A stretch of DNA of 64,000 nt from Gigaspora margarita (lineage: Eukaryota > Glomeromycota > Glomeromycetes > Diversisporales > Gigasporaceae). The DNA lies in the NCBI GenBank assembly GCA_009809945.1, contig WTPW01000060.1, positions 69,764 to 133,763 of the forward strand, written 5' to 3'. The translations under genes and the position numbers were made by a program. The notes beneath the pieces are model-generated. The model had not been told where the DNA came from and did not search any database. It saw only the letters and a list, made by a program, of their open reading frames with translations. Below, piece by piece: positions 35,461 to 46,588 of the stretch; within the stretch, counting starts at the first letter, position 1, and each line of letters starts with the position of its first letter.

Positions 35461-36557
35461 TCCCTTAAACTGTAGCAATTCCAGGCAAATTTGCCTGGAA
35501 AATTGCTATAAACATGCTTATGATCTATATTTTTTAAAACTTAAAATATTTAATTAAAATTTTTTTTATAATATTTGAAAATAAGGATTATATTCAGAGT
35601 TGTCACATTTACTATGTTTGTTCTTTTGGCTTCTAATTCTATTCACTTTTTTTATTTTTCTATTGTAAATTTTTAGTAATAAATTTTACTAAATAAATAT
35701 AAAAATACTTTAAATTTATTACTTTACTAATGGTCTAACAATATATATTTAAATAATTGCAGATTATTAATAAAAAATATAAAGTCAAAAAATCAAGGGT
35801 TTGTTCTATTGTTCTATTTGCCAACTCTGATTATATTATAGTAGTATTTAATTTTATATTATAAGAAAAATGTTTAAGTTGCTTATAAGCTAAAAATAGA
35901 CAAATTTTAAAAAATTTATTAGGCAAAAAAATTATTTACATATTCTTGGCAAACTCTATAAATATTTGCTCTAGCTCCCTGTTCTAATACAATATTGTAG
36001 TTTATAAAAAGGATTACAACTTTAATTATTGCAACTTTTGTGATTTACTTGTAAAAATTAAAACTTTAATTAGAAGTAAAATTTTTTTTTATAGACAGGA
36101 ACATATAAAATTTAAGAAAATCTAAAGAAAAGCTTTATAATAAAAATTTTAAATTAAAAACTTCAAGTTAGCATGGAAAGAAGATACCAGTATATGTGCG
36201 CATATTAATAGTAAATACGTACACATACGTATGTAAATCCTCAGTTAGAAAATAATAGCACGATATCGTAACAGTGAAAAAAAACAAGTTTTCAAATAAT
36301 GCTTGTTATTTTCCTACTGGGAAAATAATAAGCATTACTGAAAACTTGTTTATTCACTAATAAGATTGTATGATTATATGTATGCATAGATTTGAGAGGT
36401 AGCTTATTTTTGGAATAAAAAAAATTACTATTGTTTTCAGCTTGAAAACATGAGATAGCTTATTTCCAAGTATTAGAGATTTTTAGGTTTTTTGCTCAAA
36501 ACCAAGAGGGTAGCTTATTTTTGGAATAGCTTATTTTTAGAAATATATGGTAATGCA
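35461..36557. other. No gene; two short hairpins and a partial TA-type element
   Basis: 35475-35510 holds a near-perfect palindrome, TAGCAATTCCAGGCAAATTT and its complement. 36270-36354 is a foldback (CAGTGAA...ACAAGTTTTC and complement, meeting at CTACTGGG), with hAT-like CAGTG/CACTA ends but no clear duplication. 36395-36551 repeats GGTAGCTTATTTTTGGAAT and ends TATATGG-TA like the element at 15441-17760. Otherwise AT-rich with no signal. Confidence 0.5.
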
Positions 36558-37230
36558 AGCAGAGTTGAACCCCTGGAACAACACAAATTTAAGATCTCAT
36601 CTAACAATTAGGAATACTTTACAATTCTTGGTTATAATATTGACAACAAAGGCAACTCTAACAAAAAACCCTTTGGAGTGAAATGACAAAAAAAATTAAT
36701 ACAAATCAAGAAACTGTCCAAAAGAAATCTTTCTTTTAAAAGAAAGATCCTTGCAACCAAAACATTTCTAATTTTCAAAATCTGGTACCTGGCATATCTA
36801 CTTCCACCTACAAGAAAACAACTTAAAGAAATTGACATGCTTTTTGCCAAATAGATCAAAAACAATTCATGCATGCTCCTGTAGTATTTGACCTTCCAGC
36901 TTAGTTATGAAAAGGGAGAACTATCAGCTCCAATTCTCAATGATATGCTAGATGCCAGGCTTCCATCTGTCTGGCTCAAACTTCTCTCTGGTAGTATGCT
37001 TTGGTAATATCAGAAAGAAAATCAGTTGCGACAATGATTTTAACTAAAAGAAATCTTACAATTAATAAGATATTATTACAGAACCTCTACAAAATCAGAG
37101 AATGGTTTGATCAATGGAGGCCACACCTAACCACCTAGATAAGGTTCAAAGGAAAAATTGAAGTAGCTAAAACCTGGTCCTGGAATCTATCTAATATAAA
37201 AATAGGTAAACTTGAGAATCAACATTACTC

Positions 37231-38131
37231 TTTTTTTTTTTTTAAACCAGGTAGGTCTTATACCTTCTGGATGCTAAGTGGTGCACTTTTTATTAAACTT
37301 TTTAATCATTTGGACCCAGCAGAGTTCTACATTTTGTACATTTGTAATGATCTACATATTAGGGTTCCTCAAATTCAAATCAAATATGGTCAATTTGAAT
37401 TTGATCAAATCAAATTGACCCTGATTTTAATTTGATTTGATTCAAATATTTGGATTTGAATTTGATTTGAGTTTGAATTTTTAATAGTAATTTTCAAATC
37501 AAATCAANTATTTGTCAAATCAAATCAAATTTGGCCAGATTTGAATTTGATCAAATCAAATATAGTCAAATTTGAATTTGAATTTGATCAAATATTTGAT
37601 TCAAATATTTGAAGATCAAATCAAATTGCAGAACCCTACTACATATATATATCTATTTCTATTTTTGAATTCTACCATGACTAACTGGTACTAAGCCATC
37701 CTATTTAATTCCAACTGAACTTAATCAGCTTACCCATTTACAACCGGGGGATTTTAACTGGAACTGTCCAAATAGTTCTAAAGAGTAACACACCAATGAC
37801 AGATGAGTTTGACCAGACTTAAACACTCGTTTCAATTTTTCTAGAAGTTTTTCACCCCTAAGGCCAACAGAAAAGATATTGAACGGAAACACAAATCCTG
37901 TTAGAGCAGGTTATACAATATCTATCTGAATTGTTCAGAGAGCCTCTATTACAGCCAAGCCTGAGATGTAGCTGAGCCATCCAAACATGGTTCTAGCATC
38001 CTAATTCAAGCCATCCTTCACATGATTGTGTGTAGTTAAATTTTACCATTTATAGGACTTGAACTGGCAACGTTATGTATGGAAACAGTTAATGCTCTAG
38101 GAGCACAATCACTATGCTATCGACCTGCAGG
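37231..38131 (-). mobile_element. tRNA-derived SINE type II with LINE family-1-like tail
   Basis: The tail at the left (AAACCAGGTAGGTCTTATAC, AGTGGTGCACTTTTTATTA as complement) resembles the family-1 LINE end. The body has GGAACTGTCC and CTAGAAGTTTTTCACCCC. The head at the right has CCTGCAGGTCGATAGCATAGTG and GCCAGTTCAAGTCC. ACATTACTC at 37222-37230 and ACACATTACTC after 38131 are the duplication. It holds the element at 37360-37638. Confidence 0.75.
37360..37638. mobile_element. hAT-like palindromic-word element (CAAATTTG)
   Basis: Perfect 8-bp duplication CTACATAT at 37352-37359 and 37639-37646. Ends TAGGGTTCCTCAAATT and the complement of TAGGGTTCTGCAATTT. The whole interior is made of TTTGATTTGA/TCAAATCAAA words. 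279 bp. One undetermined base near 37508. Confidence 0.85.
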
Positions 38132-39003
38132 ACACATTACTCAGTTTGAAAAGTACTTAAAAGCCTATATGAAATAGTAACACTAGAACAACTCAAACCA
38201 GAACTTTTTAAAGTTCAAATGGATAAATTCCAAATGGAGCCTTAACAAAAAAAAGATACCTTTTGGTGACTCCTACATAGAGCCTTGCCTTTGGGCTACC
38301 GACTAATCTACATTAACCCCGATAGTTACCACAACTGTCCCAACTGTCCTTACTACACACAAATGCTAGAACATTTCGCTCTGAAGCCTATTGAGTAGAA
38401 TTATTTGGGAAATGGCATACAAATCATTTAGGAGGTCCGATGAGGACATGATCTCTGAACGTTTGAGAATATATTTCAAGCAACAAATATTGCAGACAAC
38501 AAGAAATGTAAAGCTACAATCTGGCTACATATTACCTGCATTTACGAAATTTGGTGCTGGTACATGCAAGCCAAATAGAGTAACATTATTTCTCAAACGA
38601 CAATAGCAAAGATAATAGAACACAAAATAAAATTCAAAATCAACTTGTTACACAAATCATTTACCGTAAGGGCCAAGGAAAGCCTAGTAGGGGCAAAAAT
38701 ATTATAGACTTTTTAAAATCCCTGTATAATTTTGTAAATACTACTTTGAAAATAAATGAATTAAATAAAGCATGCTTAGATGTGTTTTTGAAAAAAACTA
38801 TTAATTCATTAAATAATCATGCATGTGTAATACAGTTAGAGAATCTACCTTGGGATCTAGAATAATCTGTGTAATAATTCTTTAATTTGATTGTCTCTTG
38901 TGCACTTCTACATTAGCATTTTTTAGAAATTTTTTACACACCTGACCCATTATTAAAAATTCATGAATTGATACCTTAATAGTTAGTAAAAGACTTCTAG
39001 TTG

Positions 39004-39564
39004 AGACCTGCGAGTTGTTAGCGTAGTGGTTACGCTCCCAGGTCCCCAAATGTAAGGTCACTGGTTCAAGTCCCACTAGGAACATTAATTCTACACGGAG
39101 TCACAAGACAGACGGGCTGAACTAGGGTGCTAGGACCACGTGCGGGTTATAACCACATTTGGACACTCTATGAAGGTATGGCATATGAAAAGCGGACCCC
39201 TAGTGAAGATCTAGACAAAAAAGGAAATAAAGAATACTTCCAGTGAAATTTCGGTGGAACAAAAAAAGAATACTTCCGGTGGAAATCTGGTTGGATAAAA
39301 AGAATCCTCCCGGTGAAATTCCGGTTGCAAGGTACAAACATGGTGTTGATAACTAAAATTAGGAAAGTCCCAGGAGGGATACAAAAATTGAAGCTCCTGA
39401 CTAGGTGCCACCAAACTAGGGAGGTGTAGCTTAGTCATAGAAAAAAATATAATGATGTAATAATACAGGAGCCCGGGTTTGTCGGGTTCCTATGAATAAA
39501 AGGACCTTAATAAATAAGGCGCCAGCTGCGCCCTAGCTACGTTCTAGGGTTAAAATAAAAAAAA
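39004..39564 (+). mobile_element. tRNA-derived SINE type I, plus strand
   Basis: The head has ACCTGCGAGTTGTTAGCGTAG (A box TAGCGTAGTGG) and B box GGTTCAAGTCC at about 39062. The body has CCGGTGGAAATCCGG units; the tail is GGCGCCAGCTGCGCCC-TAGCTACGTT then poly-A. Target duplication AGACTTCTAGTT at 38991-39002 and 39565-39576. Its tail differs from the LINE family-1 tail, suggesting another LINE partner. Confidence 0.85.
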
Positions 39565-39576
39565 AGACTTCTAGTT

Positions 39577-40607
39577 AAAATAATCAATACTAGTTAACTC
39601 TTGTGAATGAGACTCAAAAAATTGCAAGATTCTTCAATATATGAAAATTCAAGAACTAGATCACAACTTCAACAGCTAAATGGTAATAGATCACAGTTGT
39701 TCAATTTTTAATTAGATTTTTGTTATTTAATTTCTTGTTAATTATTTACTTCTATAGATCTAAATTGTTAAACTTAAAGATTATTTAAGCTATTCAGGCT
39801 AAGTATTTTTCATAATCGATTATGCTTGGAATTAGATGAATAAAGTACAAAGCAAGTTGTTAATATCATTGCTGCTAATTTTGTTCAAATTTTAGTTGAT
39901 TACTAACTGCTAATCTAATTTGTATTTGTTTAATTCAATTTTAGAATATAATAAAACTACTTATATTGAGGTTGTGTATAGCTTCAGAACTAGAGTCAAT
40001 TCATTTGCAAGAACTCATTGCAGAGATTTACATAGCAGAAATATCTTGCAAGATTATTTGCATAGCATATATACCACTAATTTTGGTCTTTATAGAAAAG
40101 TGAGGAAAGAAAAAATTTTTGGAATTCTGTCAAGCATCAGATATTTACAGTTTTGGAATTATTACAATAAGATTTTGACTGGACAAAGCATTTGATAGAA
40201 TTCTATTTAATATTTATCTTGGACCAAAACCTAATCATTTAGGACTAATTATTATATTAAATGTCATAGCTGAAGCTAGAAATGGCTAAAGCTAGAAATT
40301 AGGAACCTTGATTTAAAAATATAAACCCACTTATACTCTATTATTCTTAAAACTAACCCTAAACCCTAACCTAATCCTAAAAAACCCTCCTAACAAAAGG
40401 CCCTAAAAATTTTTGAAATTTTCATATTAAAATAATTAAAATTCCTAGCTTTAGCCATTTTCAGTTTTAGTTACAACATTAAATTATGAAATATATAAAT
40501 GAAGATTTTAGTAACAATCTATTATAGCAGCCAAGCTTTTCTTTTTCTTGTAGATCTTGGATATTTAAATCATAGCTTGGAAGTCTTGAGCTATATTGTT
40601 AAATTTT
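39577..40607. other. No gene recognised; foldback at 40262-40490
   Basis: The open stretch at 39920-40195 (91 residues) shows no domain and ordinary AT-rich composition. 40262-40490 has inverted ends sharing AAATGGCTAAAGCTAG, likely a small DNA element. CCCTAA-like words lie between the arms (40340-40390). Confidence 0.4.
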
Positions 40608-41298
40608 TTTTTTTTATTTTAACCCTAGAACGTAGCTAGGGGCGCAGCTGGCACCTCATTTATTAAGGTCCTTTTTATTCATAGGAACCCGACAAACCCG
40701 GGCTCCTGTATTATTACATCATTATATTTTTTTCTATGACTAAGCTACACCTCCTTTTCATCGGTCATTTTCCCAACTTCAGTCTAGCCGGTCCGCCACA
40801 GCAGGCTTTTTAAGAGGTCTTTGCCCCCCTGCGCACTTTTCTAGAACATCCCCTTTGTCATCAACCTTGAGTACTTTGTCCGATTTTAGTTTGGTGGCAC
40901 CTAGTCGGGAGCTTTAATTTTTGTATCCCTCCTGGGACTTTCCTAATTTTAGTTATCAACACCGTGTTTGTACCTTGCAACCGGAATTTCACCAGGAGTA
41001 TTCTTTTTATTCAACCGGATTTCCACCAGAAGTATTCTTTTTTTGTTCCACCGGAATTTCACCGGAAGTATTCTTTATTTCCTTTTTTGTCTGGATCTTT
41101 ACTAGGGGTCTGCTTTTCATATGCCGTACCTTCATAGATGTCCAAATGTGGTTATAACCCGCACGCAGTCATAGCACCCTGGTTCAGGCCATCCATCTCG
41201 TGACTCCGTGTAGAGTTAATGTTCCTAGTGGGACTTGAACTGGCGACCTTACGTTTGGGGACCTGGGAGTGTAACAACTATGCTAACGACCCGCAGGT
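40608..41298 (-). mobile_element. tRNA-derived SINE type I
   Basis: The tail at left begins AACCCTAGAACGTAGCTAGG; the body has three ACCGGAATTTCACCxGAAGTA units; the head at right complements to CCTGCGGGTCGTTAGCATAG. Target duplication ATATTGTTAAATTTTT at about 40592-40607 and 41300-41315. Very similar to 39004-39564 and 55152-55830, so relatively young. Confidence 0.85.
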
Positions 41299-42479
41299 CA
41301 TATTGTTAAATTTTTAGAAATAGTCAATAAAAATAGATGAAATAATCTTGATGGTAGGTAATCTAATAAGTTACAAGCAGTTTTGGTTTTTAGTTCATTT
41401 CTAACTAATTTGTTTTTTAAAGAAAGGCATAGGTAACTTCTAGAATAAGTTGATACTTTCTAGTAAGTATGAGTTGGGCCATGGAACAATTCTCTTCAGG
41501 TTTTGGGTCTTAACTTTGGTTTACTACTCTGTTTTTGCTTGTATAGAGTGATAACTTTATTCAGGTACTTTAAGCTAATATTTTGGTTCAGAATATAGGG
41601 CTTCTGGGTAAGTTTCATGTTGTATAGGGTACTATGGTACAACAAACCCAGCATAAGAGACATGTAGTGATACAGTAGAATTGCCTTAATGAATTTTATT
41701 TATTTTTGAGATATGACAAGTCATGGTCACAGCTATGGCAATTTTGTATAGCTCTGATATGTAATTAATTATTACTTTTTGTAGCAACTTGTTTATTACA
41801 AATTTTTAATAATGGATCACTTAAAAATATTACAAATCAAAATAAATCTATTTATAGTAATATTAACCACGAGGTATATTTTTTTTATTATCCAAATCTA
41901 GAACTGCTCAAAAGAGTACTTGAATAGTATATTGATATTAAATTATTTGAATTACAGAAATTTATTCTATAATCTATAAAAACAAATTTGAGTACCTGAC
42001 TCTAATAGCTGTGGACTCATGAAGACTTGTAAATTAAATTATGATTCAAATTATGATAAACTCAAATTGTTCAAGTTACAAGTTTGAATTTAATAATCAT
42101 GTTTAGTTCTTTGTACAACAATTTTCCAGATCTCAATTCATAATACTATAGTATTGAATATACTTTTGATTTGCTTAAAGGAAATATTATAGTGAACCTA
42201 ATGTGCTATAACAAATTACAAAGTGATCTTTAATGACCAAATTTGGTTGCGATTAGACCCAAACCTGTTTTTATATGGAAAAATTTGGAATTTCTAGTTG
42301 TAATACAAGTTACATGTCATAAATAGTTAATAGCAAATTAGAAGCAACCTAATAAACCTAGTAATACTGTTTGGGTTTCTACCAAATTCCAAACTAGTAG
42401 ATTTGGATTGCAACCCCAAAACTTTCTTAAAAATTAATAGTCAATTCTGGCTAGCAATAAGAATATTAAATTACAAGAC
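41299..42479. other. No gene recognised
   Basis: AT-rich DNA without long frames, inverted ends or clear matches to other parts of the window. It may include the decayed 5' part of LINE copy F, whose endonuclease becomes readable from about 42510. Confidence 0.4.
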
Positions 42480-43142
42480 AAATTTCACAAAATAAAAAGA
42501 TCATTTAGCTAGTTTCTTCTATAAAGAATTCTTACAAATATATATATACTACCAAATTGCAAGGACAGGTTAGAATTCTTTAAACAATGGACTTCTACTA
42601 TAACAACAACAAAATTAACATCATTGCAGATAATTTTTTAAACTGTGCATTAGCCAAATAAGCCAGACAGAATTTCAAAATAATATTACTAGAGATTAGC
42701 AAAAAAGAAGCCCTTTTTCATATTTTTCAAAATATACAAAATAACCAAATGATGGCCATTAGTTGAAAACCACAACTAGCTGACTAATCGATTGGAAATT
42801 TTAATCATTGGTTGATTATCTATATAATGAATTTAATAAATTTAAGATGCAAATTTTTTATCCAATCAGAATGTTTGAAATAATACAGAAAACATATGAT
42901 TATTTATTATACCAATCAAATTTATTGAAAATATATAACTATTAGTTGCAACTAATTGACAACTAAGTTTATAACTAATTGATTAGAAAAATTTTAATCA
43001 ACTCGGAACACTAATGGCCACCCATTTAGATTATATCTTTATAGATAAAAATTATAGGCATTTAATATCTAAGACAAAAACACTCTTTGGAAACTCAGAC
43101 CATCTCTTGATTAAGCTAGAGCATGAAGCAAAAAAAAAGAAC
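42480..43142 (+). pseudogene. LINE copy F (family 2) endonuclease fragment
   Basis: Reads NIYILPN (offset), NKINIIADNFLN (at the GDFN box position) and, after a MITE, MATHLDYIFID and LFGNSDHLLIKLEH, the SDH catalytic block. It ends at 43142 where a SINE inserted. Its reverse transcriptase is found inverted at 48100-49445 inside the inversion. Confidence 0.65.
42760..43013. mobile_element. hAT-like MITE, 254 bp
   Basis: Ends TAGTTGAAAACC and the complement of TAGTGTTCCGAGTTGATTAA. Flanks ATGGCCAT and ATGGCCAC (7 of 8). Interior words CAACTAGC/GATTAGTTG and ATTTATTATACCAATCAAAT. Same family as 63342-63626. Confidence 0.75.
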
Positions 43143-43355
43143 TTTTTTTTTTTTTGGTTAACTGACGACTAAATCGTCAGAGCGCTAGGTGGCGCAATTT
43201 TATTATATCTTATTAATGGGACCTTCCTAATACGCAAGGTCCCTACATTTGTAAAGATCTACAGTAATTTTAACTATTCTTAACATTCCAACCGGGTTTA
43301 ATATTCAACTTACATCTGGAATTTCATCGGAAGTATATCAATTTCCACATCCGGA
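43143..43355 (-). mobile_element. tRNA-derived SINE, tail half (cut by inversion)
   Basis: Tail TTTTTTGGTTAACTGACGAC with the GGCGCAATTTTATTA segment, then ATCTGGAATTTCATCGGAAG. It stops at CACATCCGGAATT and goes directly into hAT sequence. The head half lies inverted at 49446-49783; together they make one complete SINE whose duplication AAAAGAACTT flanks both outer ends. Confidence 0.75.
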
Positions 43356-44230
43356 ATTACTTAAAATTTTATTAAGATCCTGCGGGTCAATAGCATAGTA
43401 GTTGCGCTCCCAGGACATTGCCGTTTCTTTACATAAGGTCGCCAGTTCAAGTCCTATGAACGGTAAAAAAATAATAACTATACACGATCATGTGACGGAC
43501 GATTTGAATTAGGATGCTAGGGCCGTGTTTAGACAGATCAGCCACATCTCGGGTTTGGCTGGATAAAGGCTCTCCGGATATTTGGGATAGATGTTGTATA
43601 ACCTGCTCTAATAGGGTCTTCGGAGTTCTCTGCTACATTCGGCCTCAGGGGTGAAAAGCTTCTAGAACATTTGAAACGAGGGTTGAAGCCTGGTCGAACT
43701 CGCCCGCTATTGGCGTTGGTGCTTTTTATGAATTTCCTGGATAGTTCCGGTAAAATCCCCTGGTTGGAAATAGGTCAGCCGATTGAGTTTAGTTGAAAAC
43801 TAAAAAATAGGTTGGCTTAATACTGGTTAGCCACAGTAGAAATCAAAATAAGTAATGGCTTAGTACCAGTTAACCATGGTAGAAAATTAGAATAGATGCA
43901 CATATGTAGACTATTATAAAATGTAGGGGGCCCGGGTTGTCGAGCTCCTATGACCAAATAAAAAAGACCTTAATAAAAGTTGTGCCAACTGCGCCCGCCC
44001 GGCCGATAGTGCGCTGGGTGGTTAAAATAAAAAAAAAATTTATTAAGATAACCTATTTTAATTTTAATTGGAATGTGTTCAGCACTAAAAAAATATATAG
44101 TTATATATTTTTTAAACAGATTTATTAATTATTAAAGTCTAGACAAGCTTTGGACAATCTTGAACGTTTGGACAATTTTGGATATGGACATGCCAAAAAA
44201 GGCTGTGAACAGCCAAAATGTACAACACTG
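43356..44230. mobile_element. hAT element, right part (split by inversion)
   Basis: Starts with ATTACTTAAAATTTTATTAA, matching the 58893 element near its left end, is interrupted by a SINE (43379-44038), resumes TTTATTAAGATAACCTATTT, and ends with TTTGGACAAT words and TACAACACTG, followed by CCCAGTGG. It is an internally deleted relative of the 3.98-kb element at 58893-62875. Confidence 0.75.
43379..44038 (+). mobile_element. tRNA-derived SINE type II, plus strand
   Basis: The head has CCTGCGGGTCAATAGCATAG and B box GCCAGTTCAAGTCC; the body has CTAGAACATTTGAAACGAGG and GATAGTTCCGGTAAAATCCC; the tail has GTGCCAACTGCGCCC and poly-A. The target duplication TTTATTAAGAT is on both sides, inside the hAT element. 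Confidence 0.8.
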
Positions 44231-44300
44231 CCCAGTGGCATGCCAAATTTGGTTTTTGGCATGCCACCATTGGCATGCCCTTGTTACTATGCCAGATACC
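44231..44300. repeat. GGCATGCC palindromic-word element (partial)
   Basis: Three or four GGCATGCC palindromes within 60 bases, ending ATGCCAGATACCCTA (complement starts TAGGGTATCTGGCAT). The left boundary is obscured by the hAT insertion. Related words occur at 50950-51040 and 63783-64000. 44301-44548 shows nothing. Confidence 0.5.
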
Positions 44301-44548
44301 CTAATTCAGGGGCACTATGTGGTACTCTTTATTAAATGTTATATAAATGATAATTATCTACAGTATAAATATTTATAAATTTTTTTATCTACAGAATTAA
44401 AAAAAGAGTTGAAGAGTAGGGCCTGTATTTCTTTAGAGAAAGGAATATTTCTGAATAACAAAAACTGCTTTATTTTGTAGCAGTATACCAACATTAGATA
44501 TTATAAATTGTATTTATATGTAGCCAAATAGCCATTTTATAGTGCTTA

Positions 44549-45086
44549 GGGGGCATCCATAAATAACGTTATGTACCCCTACATAGTAGCTCTTGACCCC
44601 CCCCTCTACTATATAAAAAAATTTTTAAAAATCCGTATATTTATATATAAAATTTTACAAAAACTTGAATATATAATGATCCAGTGATCCAAACTGGATG
44701 ATTTTGGTACCATTCGATTCGTCTCTATGAGACGAATCCAATGGTACCAAAATCATTTCATTTGGATCACTGGATCACGTTTTATTAACGAAATACTATT
44801 GATTTTATAGTAATTTTATAAGAAAACATAATAACCAATAGTATTTCGTTAATAAAACGTGATGCAGTGATCCAAATCAAATGAAATTGGTACCATTAGA
44901 TTCCTTTCCTCGAGACGGTTCGAATGGTACCAAAATCATCCAATTTGGACCACTAGATCAAGTTTTAGACAAATTTTTATAAAAAAATTGCGTTATGTTG
45001 GGGGGGACCCCCCCTACATATTGGAAAATCGTTATATTTTGGGGGACCCCCCCCCCTCAAGCATAACGTTATTTATGGATGCCCCC
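44549..45086. mobile_element. GGG-ended DNA element with TTA duplication, 538 bp
   Basis: Ends GGGGGCATCCATAAATAACG and its complement, almost perfect over 25 bases, flanked by TTA on both sides. The interior is a set of nested palindromes: GATCCA(G/C)TGATCCAA, TTTGGTACCATTxGATTC and ATACTATTGATTTTATAGTA. No coding. PIF/Harbinger or Zator type by its 3-bp duplication. Confidence 0.8.
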
Positions 45087-45480
45087 TTATTATTTATGAA
45101 GTTGCAAGCAGTAAAGATGTCTTCTAGAGAGCTTGGAATATAAGGGATTTATTTAATATTTAAGAATTTATAGCTTATCCTATATTTGAAGGCAAAGTGT
45201 TCAATAGACTATAGAATATCATTGTACTATAAACAAGAACCTATGAAAAAGCCTCTATACAATATCCTTTTTTTTATTATCTGCCACCTTGAATAGGATC
45301 CAATCAGTTATCATTTTGTGAACATATGCTGAATAGAGATTAATACTACTAGCATCTTCCTCAGAAATTCTAAATTGTTTTTAACTTAAAATTCACTTCT
45401 TTTTTCTTCCCAACAGTATCTTCTCCATATTATAAAATTGAACTTCCAACGTTTTTTATACTAGTAGGTATAGTTCTACT
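45087..45480 (-). pseudogene. LINE copy F C-terminal CCHC region
   Basis: Complement reads KDIV-RLFHRFLF and SIEHFAFKYRISYKF, matching KDIMWRLYHKSLP and SIEHFAVECGIGKEI of copy B. The Trp is TAG here and the final Cys of the cluster reads Tyr. It lies in the inverted segment, the same orientation as the reverse transcriptase at 48100-49445. Confidence 0.55.
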
Positions 45481-45540
45481 CCATGAACCAAGCTTTAGTT
45501 CATATTGAATTCATAGTTAAAGCCTGCAGAACTAATATAT

Positions 45541-45609
45541 GGGGGTGAGTCAGTAGAAAAGGAACAAATTTATTAGATAAATTTGTTCCTTTTCTACTGA
45601 CTCACCCCC
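45541..45609. mobile_element. Minimal palindromic MITE, 69 bp (GGGGG...CAGTAGAAA)
   Basis: Two perfect 32-base arms starting GGGGGTGAGTCAGTAGAAAA around a 5-base loop, flanked by ATAT on both sides. Shares the GGGG end and CAGTAGAAA with 51838-52083 and 53551-53888. The perfect arms suggest recent movement. Confidence 0.75.
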
Positions 45610-46139
45610 ATATTTCTTTTGGTTTGTAATATAGAGGTAATTTTCTTTCATTTTATTTGTGTTTGCTAACTAATAGCTTCTAGCCTTTAATATATTACTA
45701 ATAATTTATATGATTGTTGATAAACTGAGTATCCGGAGAGCATTCTTGAATTGCACTAGATCCAAAATATTATTAATTACCAATCTTATAGCTATATTAT
45801 TACTATATTTGGAATTGGTGATAAACAAATATATAAACAATATATTAGTAAATCTGATGATAACCCTTATGAAAGTTTTTTTTGTACTAAATAAATATGT
45901 TTGGCTCTAAGTAAAGTTGTAGAACAGGTTCTTGTGCATCTACTGGTAAAATATCATTAAAATCAGACCTGTAGACAAAGAAGATATGAGTAAAAATGTC
46001 TTTAAATTTCTTTAAATTATATAAATACAGGCCTGATTCAGATTACATACAATCTTATCTGAATTGGCAATTAATCTGTTTATCTTTGACAAGAGATAAG
46101 TAGTGTACCAAATTCATGAAAGCATCAAAGATTTAGTTA

Positions 46140-46481
46140 CAGTCAAACCTCCATAAATGCAACGTGTACAGACAAGACTACAATGTGCATTTAGAGAGGT
46201 ATTGCATTTAGGGAGAGCCAATTAAATTGCAGCTTTAAAGATTTGATCATCAAGTTTGTGTAATTTCTACTAAAAACTGTATAACCTATCTTAAATACTA
46301 AAATTTGATTGGCTACGTGCATTTAGGGAGGTAGCATGATATAGAAAATTATTTGAAAGAACGTGCATTTACAGAATATAGAATGTGCATTTAGCACTAA
46401 TAATTTCTTACAGACAAGACAAAAACGTGCATTTCAGGAGGTATTGCATTTATGGAGGTTGCATTTATGGAGGTCTGACTG
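46140..46481. mobile_element. Pogo/Tigger-like MITE, 342 bp
   Basis: Ends CAGTCAAACCTCCATAAATG and the complement of CAGTCAGACCTCCATAAATG, flanked by TA. The CAGTxxAACCTCxxTAA end is typical of the pogo group of Tc1/mariner. The interior repeats GTGCATTTAGxGAGGTA words at both ends. No transposase. Confidence 0.8.
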
Positions 46482-46588
46482 TATTAGAATTTTCTCTTTA
46501 AAGGAAAGATTTCTTTACATAAATTTGTCTAATATAGATTTTAGTTTTGAGATTGTTGTGCCCACAAGTTCTTCTTGGTATAGAGATG

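Larger units (their letters stand above)
20400..38760 (+). mobile_element. LINE copy D (family 2), expanded by nested insertions
   Basis: One element in pieces: ORF1 at 20428-21211, resuming at about 30727 (ORF1 end), endonuclease 31078-31740, start of the linker and reverse transcriptase to 32215, then the 3' part at 36558-38760. The junction at 21211/30727 is supported by copy E, whose complement reads continuously through GCAAACTCTGAACCAAATAA. Inserted in it are LINE C with its flank (21212-30726) and a family X element (from 32216). About 0.9 kb of reverse transcriptase found in copy E is missing between 32215 and 36558. Confidence 0.6.
36558..38760 (+). pseudogene. LINE copy D: 3' part of ORF2, with SINE insertion
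   Basis: Reads EYFTILGYNIDNKGNSNKKPFG, NLSFKRKILATKTFLIFKIWYL, LPPTRKQLKEIDML and APILNDMLDARLPSVWLKLLSG, each matching the region after YADD in copy B. After the SINE (37231-38131) it continues with LGYRLI-type sequence, CPNCPYYTQMLEHFALK (CxxC...H cluster, last Cys lost) and a basic tail ending near 38700. Several TGG positions now read TAG (for example the Trp of YWI at 36856). Confidence 0.75.

Noticed and set aside
39920-40195. 91-residue plus-strand frame as a host gene
   Set aside because: No domain, no neighbours, composition like surrounding DNA; left as unassigned.
40262-40490. Superfamily assignment for the AAATGGCTAAAGCTAG foldback
   Set aside because: The flanking TTAAA match is too short and AT-rich to define a duplication.
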